A stretch of 64,000 nucleotides of DNA, taken from the NCBI RefSeq assembly GCF_000814475.1, contig NZ_JSVC01000018.1, forward strand, positions 83,543 through 147,542, in the 5' to 3' direction. Shown here piece by piece: positions 52,919-61,516 of this stretch; the first letter of the stretch is position 1, and every line of letters begins with the position of its first letter. The translations under genes and the position numbers were made by a program. The notes below the pieces were generated by a model. It saw only the letters and a program-made list of their open reading frames with translations. It did no database searches and was not told the DNA's origin. Source of the DNA: Flavihumibacter solisilvae (GTDB lineage: Bacteria; Bacteroidota; Bacteroidia; Chitinophagales; Chitinophagaceae).

Positions 52919-53812
52919 CTATTTCAGTTTACCCAGCTGGTCGTTGTAAAACTTAACTGTTTCAATAACGTCAGGCAGGTTTTTTTCCCAGTTTGATTCA
53001 TGTTCAATCGACATCATGCCATTGAAGTTCTGGCGTTTCAGCTCTGCAAAGATCGGTGCGTATTCAATTACACCCTTGCCCACAACTGTGTCTGCAGCTT
53101 GGGTATCATTGAACTTTACGATGTCTTTGAAATGCGCGCCATACACATGGCCTTCAAGCTTCTTCAGGCACTCAACAGGATTTAAACCATTGCGAGCCCA
53201 GTGGCCCAGGTCAGCACAGGCACCGATATTCGGATGACCCTGCATGGCCGCCAGCACAGAGTCCGGATGTGCATATGGACTTGGATTCGGGTGGTCATGG
53301 ATGGCGATTTTTATCCCGTATTCGCCGGCCATTTTATCAACGAAGTCCCAATGTGACTTATTGGGCTCGCAGGTGATATAGCTGAGGCCAAATTCTTTTG
53401 CAAGTTCAAAAGCCTTTCTCCATTCAGTGCTGTCCTTCGGAGAAATTACGCCCATGGCAGTAATCTGGATCCCTTTTGACTGCAGTAACTGTTTCAGTTT
53501 GGCGCGGGTATCGGCAGACATCCCAGTACCAAATTCCCCTTTCATGTCGCCGCCAAGTTTTTGCCCGAAGAACGCTTCGATATTCTTCACACCGGCGCTG
53601 TCCACTTTGTTAAGTGCATCAGCAAAAGAAAACATCCTGAAAGTCCACATCTGGATCCCGATCTTGAAACCAGCAGTTGAACCACTACTCGCAGCAGTAT
53701 CTGTAGATGCCGTTGCAGTCGAGTCAGTGGTATTGTCTGCGCTTTGGTTGCTGCCGCAAGCTACTGCAAGCATGCAAAGCGCACCTAAACTCAAAGAAGC
53801 AAGTCTTTTCAT
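52919..53812 (-). CDS. Sugar phosphate isomerase/epimerase-like lipoprotein (xylose-isomerase-like TIM barrel)
   Basis: The 297-residue protein has a lipoprotein signal (LAVACGSN, Cys at about 19) and a Ser/Thr/Ala-rich linker to about residue 45. A TIM barrel follows with FKIGIQMWTFR, ITAMGVIS, ITCEPNKSHWDF, IAIHDHPNP, IGACADLGHWARNG and MMSIEHESNW; the conserved Glu, Asp, His and Glu could bind the metal ion. Members act on keto-sugars and inositol, but exported versions are not characterised. I set the start at 53812; the upstream reading lacks a signal peptide. It is divergent from the PQQ dehydrogenase gene (79 bp apart); both may serve periplasmic sugar oxidation, which is inferred from position. 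Confidence 0.8.
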   Translation of the reverse strand: MKRLASLSLGALCMLAVACGSNQSADNTTDSTATASTDTAASSGSTAGFKIGIQMWTFRMFSFADALNKVDSAGVKNIEAFFGQKLGGDMKGEFGTGMSADTRAKLKQLLQSKGIQITAMGVISPKDSTEWRKAFELAKEFGLSYITCEPNKSHWDFVDKMAGEYGIKIAIHDHPNPSPYAHPDSVLAAMQGHPNIGACADLGHWARNGLNPVECLKKLEGHVYGAHFKDIVKFNDTQAADTVVGKGVIEYAPIFAELKRQNFNGMMSIEHESNWEKNLPDVIETVKFYNDQLGKLK

Positions 53813-53891
53813 AGTTGTCAAAATTTGATTTGAGGTGCATAAGATACAACATGTTGACTGAACAGGATTAATGTTTCTTAACTTGTAGGGC

Positions 53892-55973
53892 ATGAAAAAG
53901 TTGCTCTGCTGCCTTTCATGGGCATTTCTCGGCGCCTGTTCGCCTGACAGTCGGGATAACGCTTCTGCATGGCCGACCTTCGGTCATGATGCTTCCAATA
54001 ACAAGTTTTCTGCACTCACGGGCATCGACAGCTCCAATGTGACGGAGCTGCAGGAAGCCTGGCGTTTTGAAGATACCACTGAGGGTGGTGGTGTTTACTT
54101 CAATCCTGTGATGGTTGACAACAGGGTTATCGGGCTGATGCCATCCAACAGGCTTGTTGCTCTCGACGCAACAACTGGTAAGTTGTTGTGGGAGTTTGTT
54201 CCCGACTCGTCCGGCATTTCGAACTGGTCGAAAGGAATGACTTACCATCCCGGCAACCCTGACAGGATCTTTCTCATTTCCGGCGACAAGCTATATTCCA
54301 TCAATGCTACGAATGGCGAAGTTATCGGTGACTTTGGCAGGAACGGCCGGGTTGATTTTTATGAGGGACTTGAAGTGCCTGACTCCATGCGTCAGCGGGT
54401 GCCGGTATCGAGCAATGCTCCCGGTGTGGTATATAATGAACTATTTATAGTAGGATGTAAAGTGCCGGATGAACTTCCGTCGACATCCGGCGACATCCGT
54501 GCATTCAATATCAACACCGGCAAATTGGAGTGGGTCTTCCATGTTATTCCAAAGCCCGGCGAGTTCGGCGCAGACACCTGGGGCAAAAACGCGCGCCAGC
54601 GCAATGGCGGGGCTAACTGCTGGGGAGGGATGGCTCTGGATGAAAAGCGTGGGATCGTATTCGTACCGACCGCGTCGCCTTCATTTGATTTTTACGGGGC
54701 GGATCGTCCCGGTCAGAATCTGTTTGCCAACTGCCTGCTTGCACTCGATGCAAAAACCGGCAAGCGTATCTGGCATTTTCAGACAACTCACCACGATCTG
54801 TGGGACCGCGACAATGGTTCCCCGCCCAATCTTGTTACAGTAGAGCGCGGCGGTAAGAAGGTCGATGCTGTCGCCCTTGTTACGAAGATGGGCTATTTGT
54901 TTCTGTTCAATCGCGAAACCGGTGAATCCTTATTTGGGATCAACGAAGTACCTGTCGATACCGTCAGCAGGATGCCGGGAGAAAAGCCATGGCCTACGCA
55001 ACCCATACCTGTGAATCCGCCGTTTGCGCGGCAGGGTTACGAGGAAAAGTTCTTTGGCCGATCTGCTGAATGGATCAGGCAAGAAATCAGCAAAAACAAA
55101 TACAAGACCGGCATTTATGAGCCGCCGTCCATGGAGGGATCGCTTATTCTTCCGACGGCGCACGGCGGTTCAAACTGGGGCGGGGCTTCCGTGAACCCGG
55201 AAACCAATACGCTTTTCGTTAACTCCACCGACATTCCCTGGATCCTGAAGCTTACCGATCTGAAAGAAATTCGTGCGGCAAACCAGACCAACCCGGAGAT
55301 CTTGTTCAGGTCCTACTGCAGCAGCTGTCACGGTGCCAATAGGAAGGGTACCGGTCTTGCGCCTGATCTTACGGGGCGTGTGACAAAATATGAAAACGCG
55401 AAGATTGAAACTATCCTTCGAAATGGAGCTCCACCGATGCCCTCGTTTAAGTTTTTGTCTCAGCAGCAGATCGCCGCGATCGTAGCATATCTTAAAGACA
55501 CCGTTGTTGCACAACCCTCATTTGAAACGGCAAATATTCCGGAGAACAATGAACCCTATGGCTTTAACGGATACAACTTTTATCTCGATTCTGCCGGTCA
55601 CCCTGCCATCGCTCCGCCTTTCGGTACACTAACAGCCATTAACCTGAACACGGGTGCCATCGTATGGCAGGTTCCGCTGGGAGAGGACCCCGAATTCAAA
55701 AAAATGGGCATTCCAAATTCCGGGATGTTCAATCGCGGCGGAGGAATTGCTACTGCAGGTGGTTTGATCTTCATCGGCGCGACGGGCGACGACAAGTTTC
55801 GCGCGTTTGACCAGCGTACAGGGAAAGTTTTGTGGGAGTACCAGTTGCCCGGAATGGCGAGTTCAATTCCTTCTACATACGCCGTTGGCAAAAGGCAATT
55901 CGTCGTAGTAGCTGTGAATGGAAAGCAGGAGAATAATTTCAAGGGCGGGTATATTGCTTTCGCGATGCCGTAG
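53892..55973 (+). CDS. PQQ-dependent dehydrogenase with internal cytochrome c domain
   Basis: The 693-residue lipoprotein (LGACSPD, Cys at about 16) is an eight-bladed quinoprotein propeller. Visible blocks include VALDATTGKLLWEF, GGANCWGGMALDEKRGIVFVPT, FQTTHHDLWDRDNGSPPNLV and HGGSNWGGASVNPETNTLFVN; the tryptophan-docking motifs are present. A c-type heme motif CSSCH (Cys476-His480) lies in an insertion of about 75 residues (about 465-545), after which the final blades continue (LTAINLNTGAIVWQVPLGE, GGLIFIGATGDDKFRAFD). Such enzymes oxidise glucose, other sugars or alcohols in the periplasm and pass electrons to cytochrome. The substrate is open. It ends 1 bp before the convergent nitrilase-like gene. 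Confidence 0.87.
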   Translation: MKKLLCCLSWAFLGACSPDSRDNASAWPTFGHDASNNKFSALTGIDSSNVTELQEAWRFEDTTEGGGVYFNPVMVDNRVIGLMPSNRLVALDATTGKLLWEFVPDSSGISNWSKGMTYHPGNPDRIFLISGDKLYSINATNGEVIGDFGRNGRVDFYEGLEVPDSMRQRVPVSSNAPGVVYNELFIVGCKVPDELPSTSGDIRAFNINTGKLEWVFHVIPKPGEFGADTWGKNARQRNGGANCWGGMALDEKRGIVFVPTASPSFDFYGADRPGQNLFANCLLALDAKTGKRIWHFQTTHHDLWDRDNGSPPNLVTVERGGKKVDAVALVTKMGYLFLFNRETGESLFGINEVPVDTVSRMPGEKPWPTQPIPVNPPFARQGYEEKFFGRSAEWIRQEISKNKYKTGIYEPPSMEGSLILPTAHGGSNWGGASVNPETNTLFVNSTDIPWILKLTDLKEIRAANQTNPEILFRSYCSSCHGANRKGTGLAPDLTGRVTKYENAKIETILRNGAPPMPSFKFLSQQQIAAIVAYLKDTVVAQPSFETANIPENNEPYGFNGYNFYLDSAGHPAIAPPFGTLTAINLNTGAIVWQVPLGEDPEFKKMGIPNSGMFNRGGGIATAGGLIFIGATGDDKFRAFDQRTGKVLWEYQLPGMASSIPSTYAVGKRQFVVVAVNGKQENNFKGGYIAFAMP

Positions 55974-55974
55974 G

Positions 55975-56931
55975 TTATTTTCCGTCTGTGTGCAGCCATA
56001 CAACTTTCTGCTCTGATTCGTGATCCTGGCCAATAATATCCCTGTACAACTCAGGTCGTCGTGCTTTTATATACCGGTTTCCTCCAGCATTAACAAGAGT
56101 GTCGGGGTTAATAATTGCAGTAACAAAACTGTCGTCAAAGCTTCTGCATTCAGCAAGAATATCTCCATAAGGGTCAATAACCATTGAGCAGCCATTTTTC
56201 AGTTGGTCGTCATCCATGCCGATCGGGTTTGCAAAAACTACATAAATGCCATTATCATAGGCACGTGCAGGTAGCCATTTCATCAGCCAGGCCCGGCCTT
56301 TCAAGCCATCGAACTCCATTCGTAATGATGTGGGATCGTCTTCACGATTTTGCCAAAGCATAGGATCAACAAAACCCGCCCCCGGGCGTGAGGATGGTGT
56401 ACACATTGTGACATGGGGCATAAAAATTATGTCCGCCCCAAGAAGTTTTGTTGCCCTGACATTTTCAATAATGTTGTTGTCATAGCAAATTAATATCCCG
56501 CATTTCCAACCGAGCAATTCGAAGACGCAATAACGATCCCCGGGCGTTAAATATGGGTTTATAAAAGGATGTAGCTTTCTGAATTTTGCTACCATTCCGG
56601 TTTTATCAACGCAGACATAGGTTTTGAATAGACTATCGTTCTCATCTTTCTCAAAGAGACCGGCTAAAATTGCAATGTTGTACTTTTTGGATATCTCAAT
56701 TAGCTTCAAGGTGCTTTCACCACTGGGTACGCGTTCAGCTAAGTCAAGCATTTGTTCTTTTGAAAGATGTCTTGCGAAAGTATAGCCCGTAATTGAACAT
56801 TCGTGAAAGGCAATAACATTTGAACCTTCTGAAGCTGCTTTTTGGGCAAGTTTTTCTATGACAGAAAGATTATATGTTTTGTCAGCATTCCTATGTTCAA
56901 ATTGAGCCGTGGAGATTTTTATTTTGTCCAT
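55975..56931 (-). CDS. Nitrilase-superfamily amidase / carbon-nitrogen hydrolase
   Basis: The 318-residue enzyme carries the full Glu-Lys-Cys triad: Glu44 in AFHECSITGY, Lys119 in KFRKLHPF and Cys149 in GILICYDNN. The surrounding VFANPIGMDDD and MVIDPYGDILAE are usual for aliphatic amidase/nitrilase-like members. These hydrolyse amides or nitriles, or make amides; the substrate is not clear. The start at 56931 (MDKIKIS) gives the proper N-terminal strand. It is cytoplasmic, has no signal, and stands convergent with the PQQ gene and divergent from the cupin gene. Confidence 0.88.
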   Translation of the reverse strand: MDKIKISTAQFEHRNADKTYNLSVIEKLAQKAASEGSNVIAFHECSITGYTFARHLSKEQMLDLAERVPSGESTLKLIEISKKYNIAILAGLFEKDENDSLFKTYVCVDKTGMVAKFRKLHPFINPYLTPGDRYCVFELLGWKCGILICYDNNIIENVRATKLLGADIIFMPHVTMCTPSSRPGAGFVDPMLWQNREDDPTSLRMEFDGLKGRAWLMKWLPARAYDNGIYVVFANPIGMDDDQLKNGCSMVIDPYGDILAECRSFDDSFVTAIINPDTLVNAGGNRYIKARRPELYRDIIGQDHESEQKVVWLHTDGK

Positions 56932-57047
56932 TTTTAGATGATTGAATTTTTGGACACCAAGCCACAATAATACCAACTATTTTAACTAATTGTTCAAGGA
57001 CTGTTATTGTCCCTGCCGGTAATTTTACCGATTAAACAGAATTGAGA

Positions 57048-57500
57048 ATGATGAACAAATCATACTGGATTTTTGGCGGGAAACTGGAAATTCTGGCAGA
57101 TGAGCGGGAAACTGGGTCAACTTACGATTTAATTTCGGGGACTTTAGAGCCAGGCATAGAGGTGCCCTTGCACCAACATCACAATTACACAGAATCAATT
57201 TACATGGTAGAGGGTGAACTCACTATATATCTAAAAGGTGAAACAAAAGTGTTGCATGCAGGACACCACTTATTCATTCCCAGGTCGACTCCACACGCCA
57301 TTAAGAATAACGGTCCAAAGTCAGCAAAAGCAATAACCGTAGCTAGTCCCGGTAGCTTTGCCAGGCTTATAAAAACGGTGGGAATACCAGGCAACGACGA
57401 TGGAACTGCGCCCGAAGGGGAAACTGACCTGGATGCATTCATACGTATATCAGCAGAGATGGGAGATGAAATGTTGGGACCTCCCGGTGCGAGACCCTGA
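57048..57500 (+). CDS. Cupin domain protein
   Basis: The 150-residue protein is one cupin barrel. Motif 1 is PLHQHHNYTESIYMVEGELT, with His, His and Glu metal ligands, and motif 2 is GHHLFIPRSTPHAIKN, with the fourth ligand His. The C-terminal tail (GTAPEGETDLDAFIRIS) matches small quercetinase-like or storage-like cupins but not a named family. The ATG at 57048 or 57051 are both possible. It is monocistronic: divergent from the amidase and 15 bp before the convergent esterase gene. Confidence 0.85.
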   Translation: MMNKSYWIFGGKLEILADERETGSTYDLISGTLEPGIEVPLHQHHNYTESIYMVEGELTIYLKGETKVLHAGHHLFIPRSTPHAIKNNGPKSAKAITVASPGSFARLIKTVGIPGNDDGTAPEGETDLDAFIRISAEMGDEMLGPPGARP

Positions 57501-57515
57501 TCTTGAGCTTGAGGT

Positions 57516-58397
57516 TCATTGTCCGATAAATTTGTTTGTAAGCAACCAATCAACAAATCGGTTATCCCAACTATCGGCCGGGTTTCCTGATTTAAAGGCA
57601 GCAAATCCATGTCCCCCTGTCGAGTATAAATGCAACTCTGCAGAGCGTTTATTTTTAACCCAGTTAAGATAGAGCTCTGCACTTCCAATATAAAAACCTA
57701 ATTGGTCGTCTGAAGCAGCAGCGATAAATAAAGGTGGGGCATCGCTTTGAACTATTTGCTTTTTGATTGGAGCTGTCCATGGATAGAGTACAGCAACAAA
57801 TGCGGGTTTTGTTTTTTTGTCATAATTGTATGCCAAAGCGGTTGCCAATGTGCCTCCGGCTGAAAAACCAATAACGCCCACTTTCCCAGGATTAATTTTC
57901 AGGCGGGTTGAATCATTTTTGATCTTAGAGATAGTTGTAAAAATATCCTGCATAGCCATTTGAATTACGGTGTCTGCATCAACTGCGAGTTTTTTTGTAT
58001 CCATTGCTTTGGCAAACATTTCTTCCTGTGGGTTACCAGTTTGTGTTTTCATAACCCGGTATTTTAGTACAAAAGCAGTGATTCCCTTTGTATTTAGCCA
58101 GCGGGCAATATTCCGCCCTTCGTTTTCAACTTCCAATAAGCAAAACCCGCCCCCCGGACATATGATCACTGATGTGCCGTTTCTTATGGAATCCGGGGGA
58201 AAGAAGACTTCCACGGAAGGATGGGATACGTCATAAAGTAGTTTTGTATTGTGGTCACTGAATTCCTTTTCATTCCATGTCCACTTCTCAGATTTCGGGG
58301 CAGGTCCATTATACAATTGAATTATTTGGTGCTGGGCTGTGGCGGATGTAATGTTGAAAATGAACAAAACTGCGGCAACAATAGATTTAAGACGCAT
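57516..58397 (-). CDS. Secreted alpha/beta hydrolase (BD-FAE/acetyl-esterase-like)
   Basis: The 293-residue protein has a signal peptide (1-21, SATAQH) and an alpha/beta-hydrolase fold. The oxyanion loop is ICPGGGF (residues 79-85), the nucleophile Ser179 is in GFSAGG, the acid is Asp230 or Asp231 in ASDDQ and His263 is in GGHGF. The family includes acetylxylan and feruloyl esterases that deacylate plant polysaccharides; no glycan locus surrounds it, so the target remains open. It begins 51 bp after the HEMGH protein gene ends and runs in the same direction. Confidence 0.85.
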   Translation of the reverse strand: MRLKSIVAAVLFIFNITSATAQHQIIQLYNGPAPKSEKWTWNEKEFSDHNTKLLYDVSHPSVEVFFPPDSIRNGTSVIICPGGGFCLLEVENEGRNIARWLNTKGITAFVLKYRVMKTQTGNPQEEMFAKAMDTKKLAVDADTVIQMAMQDIFTTISKIKNDSTRLKINPGKVGVIGFSAGGTLATALAYNYDKKTKPAFVAVLYPWTAPIKKQIVQSDAPPLFIAAASDDQLGFYIGSAELYLNWVKNKRSAELHLYSTGGHGFAAFKSGNPADSWDNRFVDWLLTNKFIGQ

Positions 58398-58448
58398 ATC
58401 CCTATAAAAGTTTTGGTTCTATAAATTCGTGCGATTCGGCTGTATTTG

Positions 58449-59381
58449 TTAATCAATCTTATCCCAGGTTAAATATACATTTGCCACGGACGGATGCACT
58501 TCTGTTTTAAGCATATTGGCAAATTCTTTATCAGTCATTTCTTCCTGGTGCGTTTGTAAAGCCTTCCATAATTTCTTCAGTATCGCATCACCGCCAGCAT
58601 TATAAATATTTTTAGCTGCTGAATGAAGTTTACATTGATACCAACCATAATTTTTGGCACCCATGCCCAGGGTAGGATACAGTCTTTCAAAATCTTCCAG
58701 GCTGGTGAATTTGAATTCAGCCGTCCCCGCACCTATGACTAAGTTTGGAAAGGTTTCCAAAGCAGGTAACAGTTCCGGCTGGTTTTCGGCAATATAGGTA
58801 TGCAGCATGATGTTTACAAACAATTCACCCATCCAATAGCGGTGCATTTTGAGACCCGCCTGTGATGTGTACGAATGTCCCATTTCATGGAGGGCAAGTA
58901 AATCAAAGAACGGCATCATGGTGTAGGAGCCGTCAGTTTTCCCATAGGCTTTCTTTACCTGTAAAGCCATAGGGGGCGGAAGTTGCTCAACAGGTGGAAG
59001 AAAGCTGCGCCAGAAATCATTGTCTTCTGCCGCTATAGCCAGGCGAACATCATCAATATTATGCGGAAAGCCATACACGTCGTGCAGTGGTTTGGCTGCA
59101 ACAGATTTCCAGTCCTGCGGTGCAAGAATGTAAATTGTTGTTTGGGGTGTAAATTCTATTTCCCGTTGAAAATACTTACCTGCGCTTTCCATGAGAACCG
59201 CAATGCTTTTGGCTCTTCCCTGGTGGCCTGGACTATAATAATAAGTCTGGGTGAATCCTTTCAATTCTTCGAGAGGATCAGGTTTGGGTACTTTTTTTGG
59301 GACATCCTGTCCAAAGGAAGGATTACAAAACCACAATGCTAAAGCGACATAAATTATTTTCCCAGGTAATAAGTGAGTCAT
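58449..59381 (-). CDS. Exported HEMGH zinc-peptidase-like protein
   Basis: The 310-residue protein has a signal peptide (about 1-24, NPSFGQD). A domain with the gluzincin signature HEMGH (His165, Glu166, His169) follows, and Glu186 in WMGELFVN, 17 residues on, is a candidate third ligand. Other stretches, such as TTIYILAPQDWKS and NYGWYQCKLHSAA, do not bring a named peptidase family to mind. It is about the right length for a periplasmic metallopeptidase. The start at 59381 is chosen for the signal peptide; a TAGCTTTG element lies just upstream. It follows the AraC gene by 59 bp on the same strand. Confidence 0.62.
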   Translation of the reverse strand: MTHLLPGKIIYVALALWFCNPSFGQDVPKKVPKPDPLEELKGFTQTYYYSPGHQGRAKSIAVLMESAGKYFQREIEFTPQTTIYILAPQDWKSVAAKPLHDVYGFPHNIDDVRLAIAAEDNDFWRSFLPPVEQLPPPMALQVKKAYGKTDGSYTMMPFFDLLALHEMGHSYTSQAGLKMHRYWMGELFVNIMLHTYIAENQPELLPALETFPNLVIGAGTAEFKFTSLEDFERLYPTLGMGAKNYGWYQCKLHSAAKNIYNAGGDAILKKLWKALQTHQEEMTDKEFANMLKTEVHPSVANVYLTWDKID

Positions 59382-59392
59382 ATTTTTTTTGC

Positions 59393-59400
59393 CAAAGCTA
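59393..59400 (-). promoter_or_regulatory. Candidate -7 promoter element of the HEMGH gene
   Basis: On the minus strand TAGCTTTG matches TAnnTTTG exactly. It is 11 bp upstream of the ATG at 59381, so the leader would be about 5 nt or less. No TTG -33 element is visible at the usual distance. Confidence 0.4.
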
Positions 59401-59440
59401 GGGTGGGCATGCACCGTCAGCATAGTAAAAAATCGACATC

Positions 59441-60274
59441 TTAATATTGAAGGTCTTTTTGCATTCTTATCGGTGTGTACGTGAGTTGCTCTTCTATAAC
59501 CGACGGGTTTACCCCCGCAAAAGCTTTAAAATCTTTGATCATGTGCATTTGATCGTAGTATCCAGCTTCGTAGGCTATTTTTGTCCAGCTGAGTTGCGGA
59601 AAAGCTTCATGCAGCCTGTATGCTTTGGAAAATTTCAAAATACGGGCGTACGTTTTAGGATTCATACCTATTCTCTCCTTGCACTTTCTTTCAAATTGTT
59701 TCAGGCTGAGGCAGGAAAGTGAGGCTATTTTGTCTATAGTAACGTTGCCGTTATTGTTCAACAGGATCTGCATTGCCGAATCAAATGGAAGTGTCTGTTT
59801 CAAACACGTTGCTTTATTTAAAAGGAACTTTTCTACAATGCCTTTGCCTTCTTCTAAATTTGAAGTGTGCCGGAGCTGCTCATTTAGCCTGGACATTTCA
59901 GCGCCGAAGAAGAGCGATGCATCAAAGCCGCCATCGAACAATTCATGCATGGGAATTCCCAACATCCGGTACATGCCACCGGGGAGGAAATCTACTCTTA
60001 TAGCGCTTAGCTGGCTATGAACTTTGATATTCACCCGTGAAACCTGCGGACCAATAACTACAGCAAGTGGTTGTTCTTCAAAGCGAGGATTGCCTATCCT
60101 GTTCATGGATATCGGCTGGTTGCAGTAGAATATCAGGGATTGAAAGGGAGTAGGAGGGTAGGGCGTTACAACGTCTTTAATTCCTTCAGGGAGTAAGACA
60201 TTGACAGTTGATATGTTCAGTACATATTCCTGTAAAGCGGGATGTGGTATGTATATTTTGACATCCACTTTCAA
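59441..60274 (-). CDS. AraC-family transcriptional regulator
   Basis: The 277-residue regulator has an N-terminal domain of about 150 residues (VVTPYPPTPFQSLIFYC, LSAIRVDFLPGGMYRMLG) of the DUF6597/AraC-binding-like type. The C-terminal AraC HTH (about 170-265) contains IDKIASLSCLSLKQFERKCKERIGMNPKTYARI and a second HTH with WTKIAYEAGYYDQMHMIKDFKAFAGVNPS. It is the last gene of a leftward run and overlaps the CPBP gene by 4 bp. It may regulate the HEMGH-esterase genes downstream or the operon itself; no effector is evident. Confidence 0.88.
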   Translation of the reverse strand: MKVDVKIYIPHPALQEYVLNISTVNVLLPEGIKDVVTPYPPTPFQSLIFYCNQPISMNRIGNPRFEEQPLAVVIGPQVSRVNIKVHSQLSAIRVDFLPGGMYRMLGIPMHELFDGGFDASLFFGAEMSRLNEQLRHTSNLEEGKGIVEKFLLNKATCLKQTLPFDSAMQILLNNNGNVTIDKIASLSCLSLKQFERKCKERIGMNPKTYARILKFSKAYRLHEAFPQLSWTKIAYEAGYYDQMHMIKDFKAFAGVNPSVIEEQLTYTPIRMQKDLQY

Positions 60275-61089
60275 CTAGCTATTTTGATTGTTTTGTCAGC
60301 GTTTTTACGAATATAATACTCGGTCAAAAGAATAGCAATTGCCAAAACAGTAAACTGCATTAAGATCCCTATAGTGTCTGGTGAAGCAGCTTGTCCCGCT
60401 GCCGGACTTTCCTTATGGCTAAGCATCCAGATAGCTCCTGAAGCACCCCTCATGCCGGAAAGAGGCTGCAGGATGTTAAGAGCTACATGTATGCCAAAGG
60501 GCACTGCAATTCCTCCCGACCATGCAGCTGCCAGTCCAAATACAAATGCATATATACCAGGACCTAAAAACGACCCGCCAATACTTTGTCCTCCAGCCAC
60601 ATGATATAGGGCAAAAACAATCGCTACGATTAATTGCGTAACCCTAATGCCGAACCGATCGTTTAACCTCCGGAAAGGATAGGCCCGGAAACCGATTTCT
60701 TCCATTAATGAAAGCGGGAAAAAGGCTAAATAGCCGACTAGTGCCGAAGCTTTAAGGGGCTGTGGGTTAAATTGAATTTGTAATGGAGTCAGGAGTAATA
60801 AAGACAGTAGAATAACGCCAAAGAGGGAAGTGCCAATTAGAAGTCCCACGAAAAATCGCCAGGGGGTACCAGGCTCCCATACCAATCCAATATCACTGAC
60901 AGACCGTTTTTCAGATTTGAGGAAAAGCCAGGTTAGAAAGAATGCGGAAATTGTTCCGAAAGCCCCGTACATGAACCTCGGCCAGGCATCGGGGAACATA
61001 GCCGTTATTGGGCCGGAGAGGAAAAATAGAAGCAACAGCAGGCTCCAAAAAGCAAGGCAGCGGATTATTATGGTTACAGACGCATTCAT
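60271..61089 (-). CDS. CPBP-family intramembrane metalloprotease
   Basis: The 272-residue membrane protein has about seven hydrophobic segments. The CPBP motifs are EEIGFRAYPFRRL (the EExxxR motif), FALYHVAGG (His in the second motif) and HVALNIL (third motif). The family (CAAX proteases and bacteriocin-processing enzymes) cleaves within the membrane; bacterial members often have no known substrate. It overlaps the AraC gene by 4 bp and starts 12 bp after the VanZ-like gene ends, so it is in the same transcript. Confidence 0.88.
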   Translation of the reverse strand: MNASVTIIIRCLAFWSLLLLLFFLSGPITAMFPDAWPRFMYGAFGTISAFFLTWLFLKSEKRSVSDIGLVWEPGTPWRFFVGLLIGTSLFGVILLSLLLLTPLQIQFNPQPLKASALVGYLAFFPLSLMEEIGFRAYPFRRLNDRFGIRVTQLIVAIVFALYHVAGGQSIGGSFLGPGIYAFVFGLAAAWSGGIAVPFGIHVALNILQPLSGMRGASGAIWMLSHKESPAAGQAASPDTIGILMQFTVLAIAILLTEYYIRKNADKTIKIAS

Positions 61090-61101
61090 CTTCTTCGGGA
61101 G

Positions 61102-61515
61102 TCAGTCGTGGGATTCGTCTACCTTGGCGAATCTGAGTTTGTTGTAAACAAACAGGATAGAAACAAGTAAAATCCAGAAAATGGAGAAATAGACAAGTCC
61201 CTTAAGATTGGCTTGTACATCTTCAATGTCAAATCGACCGTGAATTCGCTTTCGGAAAAGCTTATTTGAATATTCCTGCGCAAATTCAATAGCAACTCCA
61301 AAACAGTATAACGAAACAGAAATCGCAATATGCCTGATGATATTTTTATTCGCAAATAATAAATTAATGAAGGCTGCTGCCAGGAAGTAAAAAGCTGCGT
61401 GTAATTCTTTATCTATCTGCCTGAAGCCTGAAGGAAGTTTGATCATAAAACCAATAGCTGAAAGACTAATACCGAATAGAATGAGTAAAGCTTTTGTCCA
61501 GTTATTTAGTTTCAT
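61102..61515 (-). CDS. VanZ-like membrane protein
   Basis: The 137-residue protein has four hydrophobic segments and a VanZ-like pattern: DKELHAAFYFLAAAFINLLF, with the conserved ..D..LHA..YF.. start, GVAIEFAQEYSNKLFRKRIHGRFDIEDVQANLKG, which resembles the family E..Q......R..D..D...N..G motif. VanZ gives low-level teicoplanin resistance in enterococci, but most homologues have unknown roles in the envelope. The start at 61515 gives the natural N-terminus, with the Gfo/Idh/MocA gene ending 1 bp upstream. Confidence 0.82.
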   Translation of the reverse strand: MKLNNWTKALLILFGISLSAIGFMIKLPSGFRQIDKELHAAFYFLAAAFINLLFANKNIIRHIAISVSLYCFGVAIEFAQEYSNKLFRKRIHGRFDIEDVQANLKGLVYFSIFWILLVSILFVYNKLRFAKVDESHD

Positions 61516-61516
61516 G

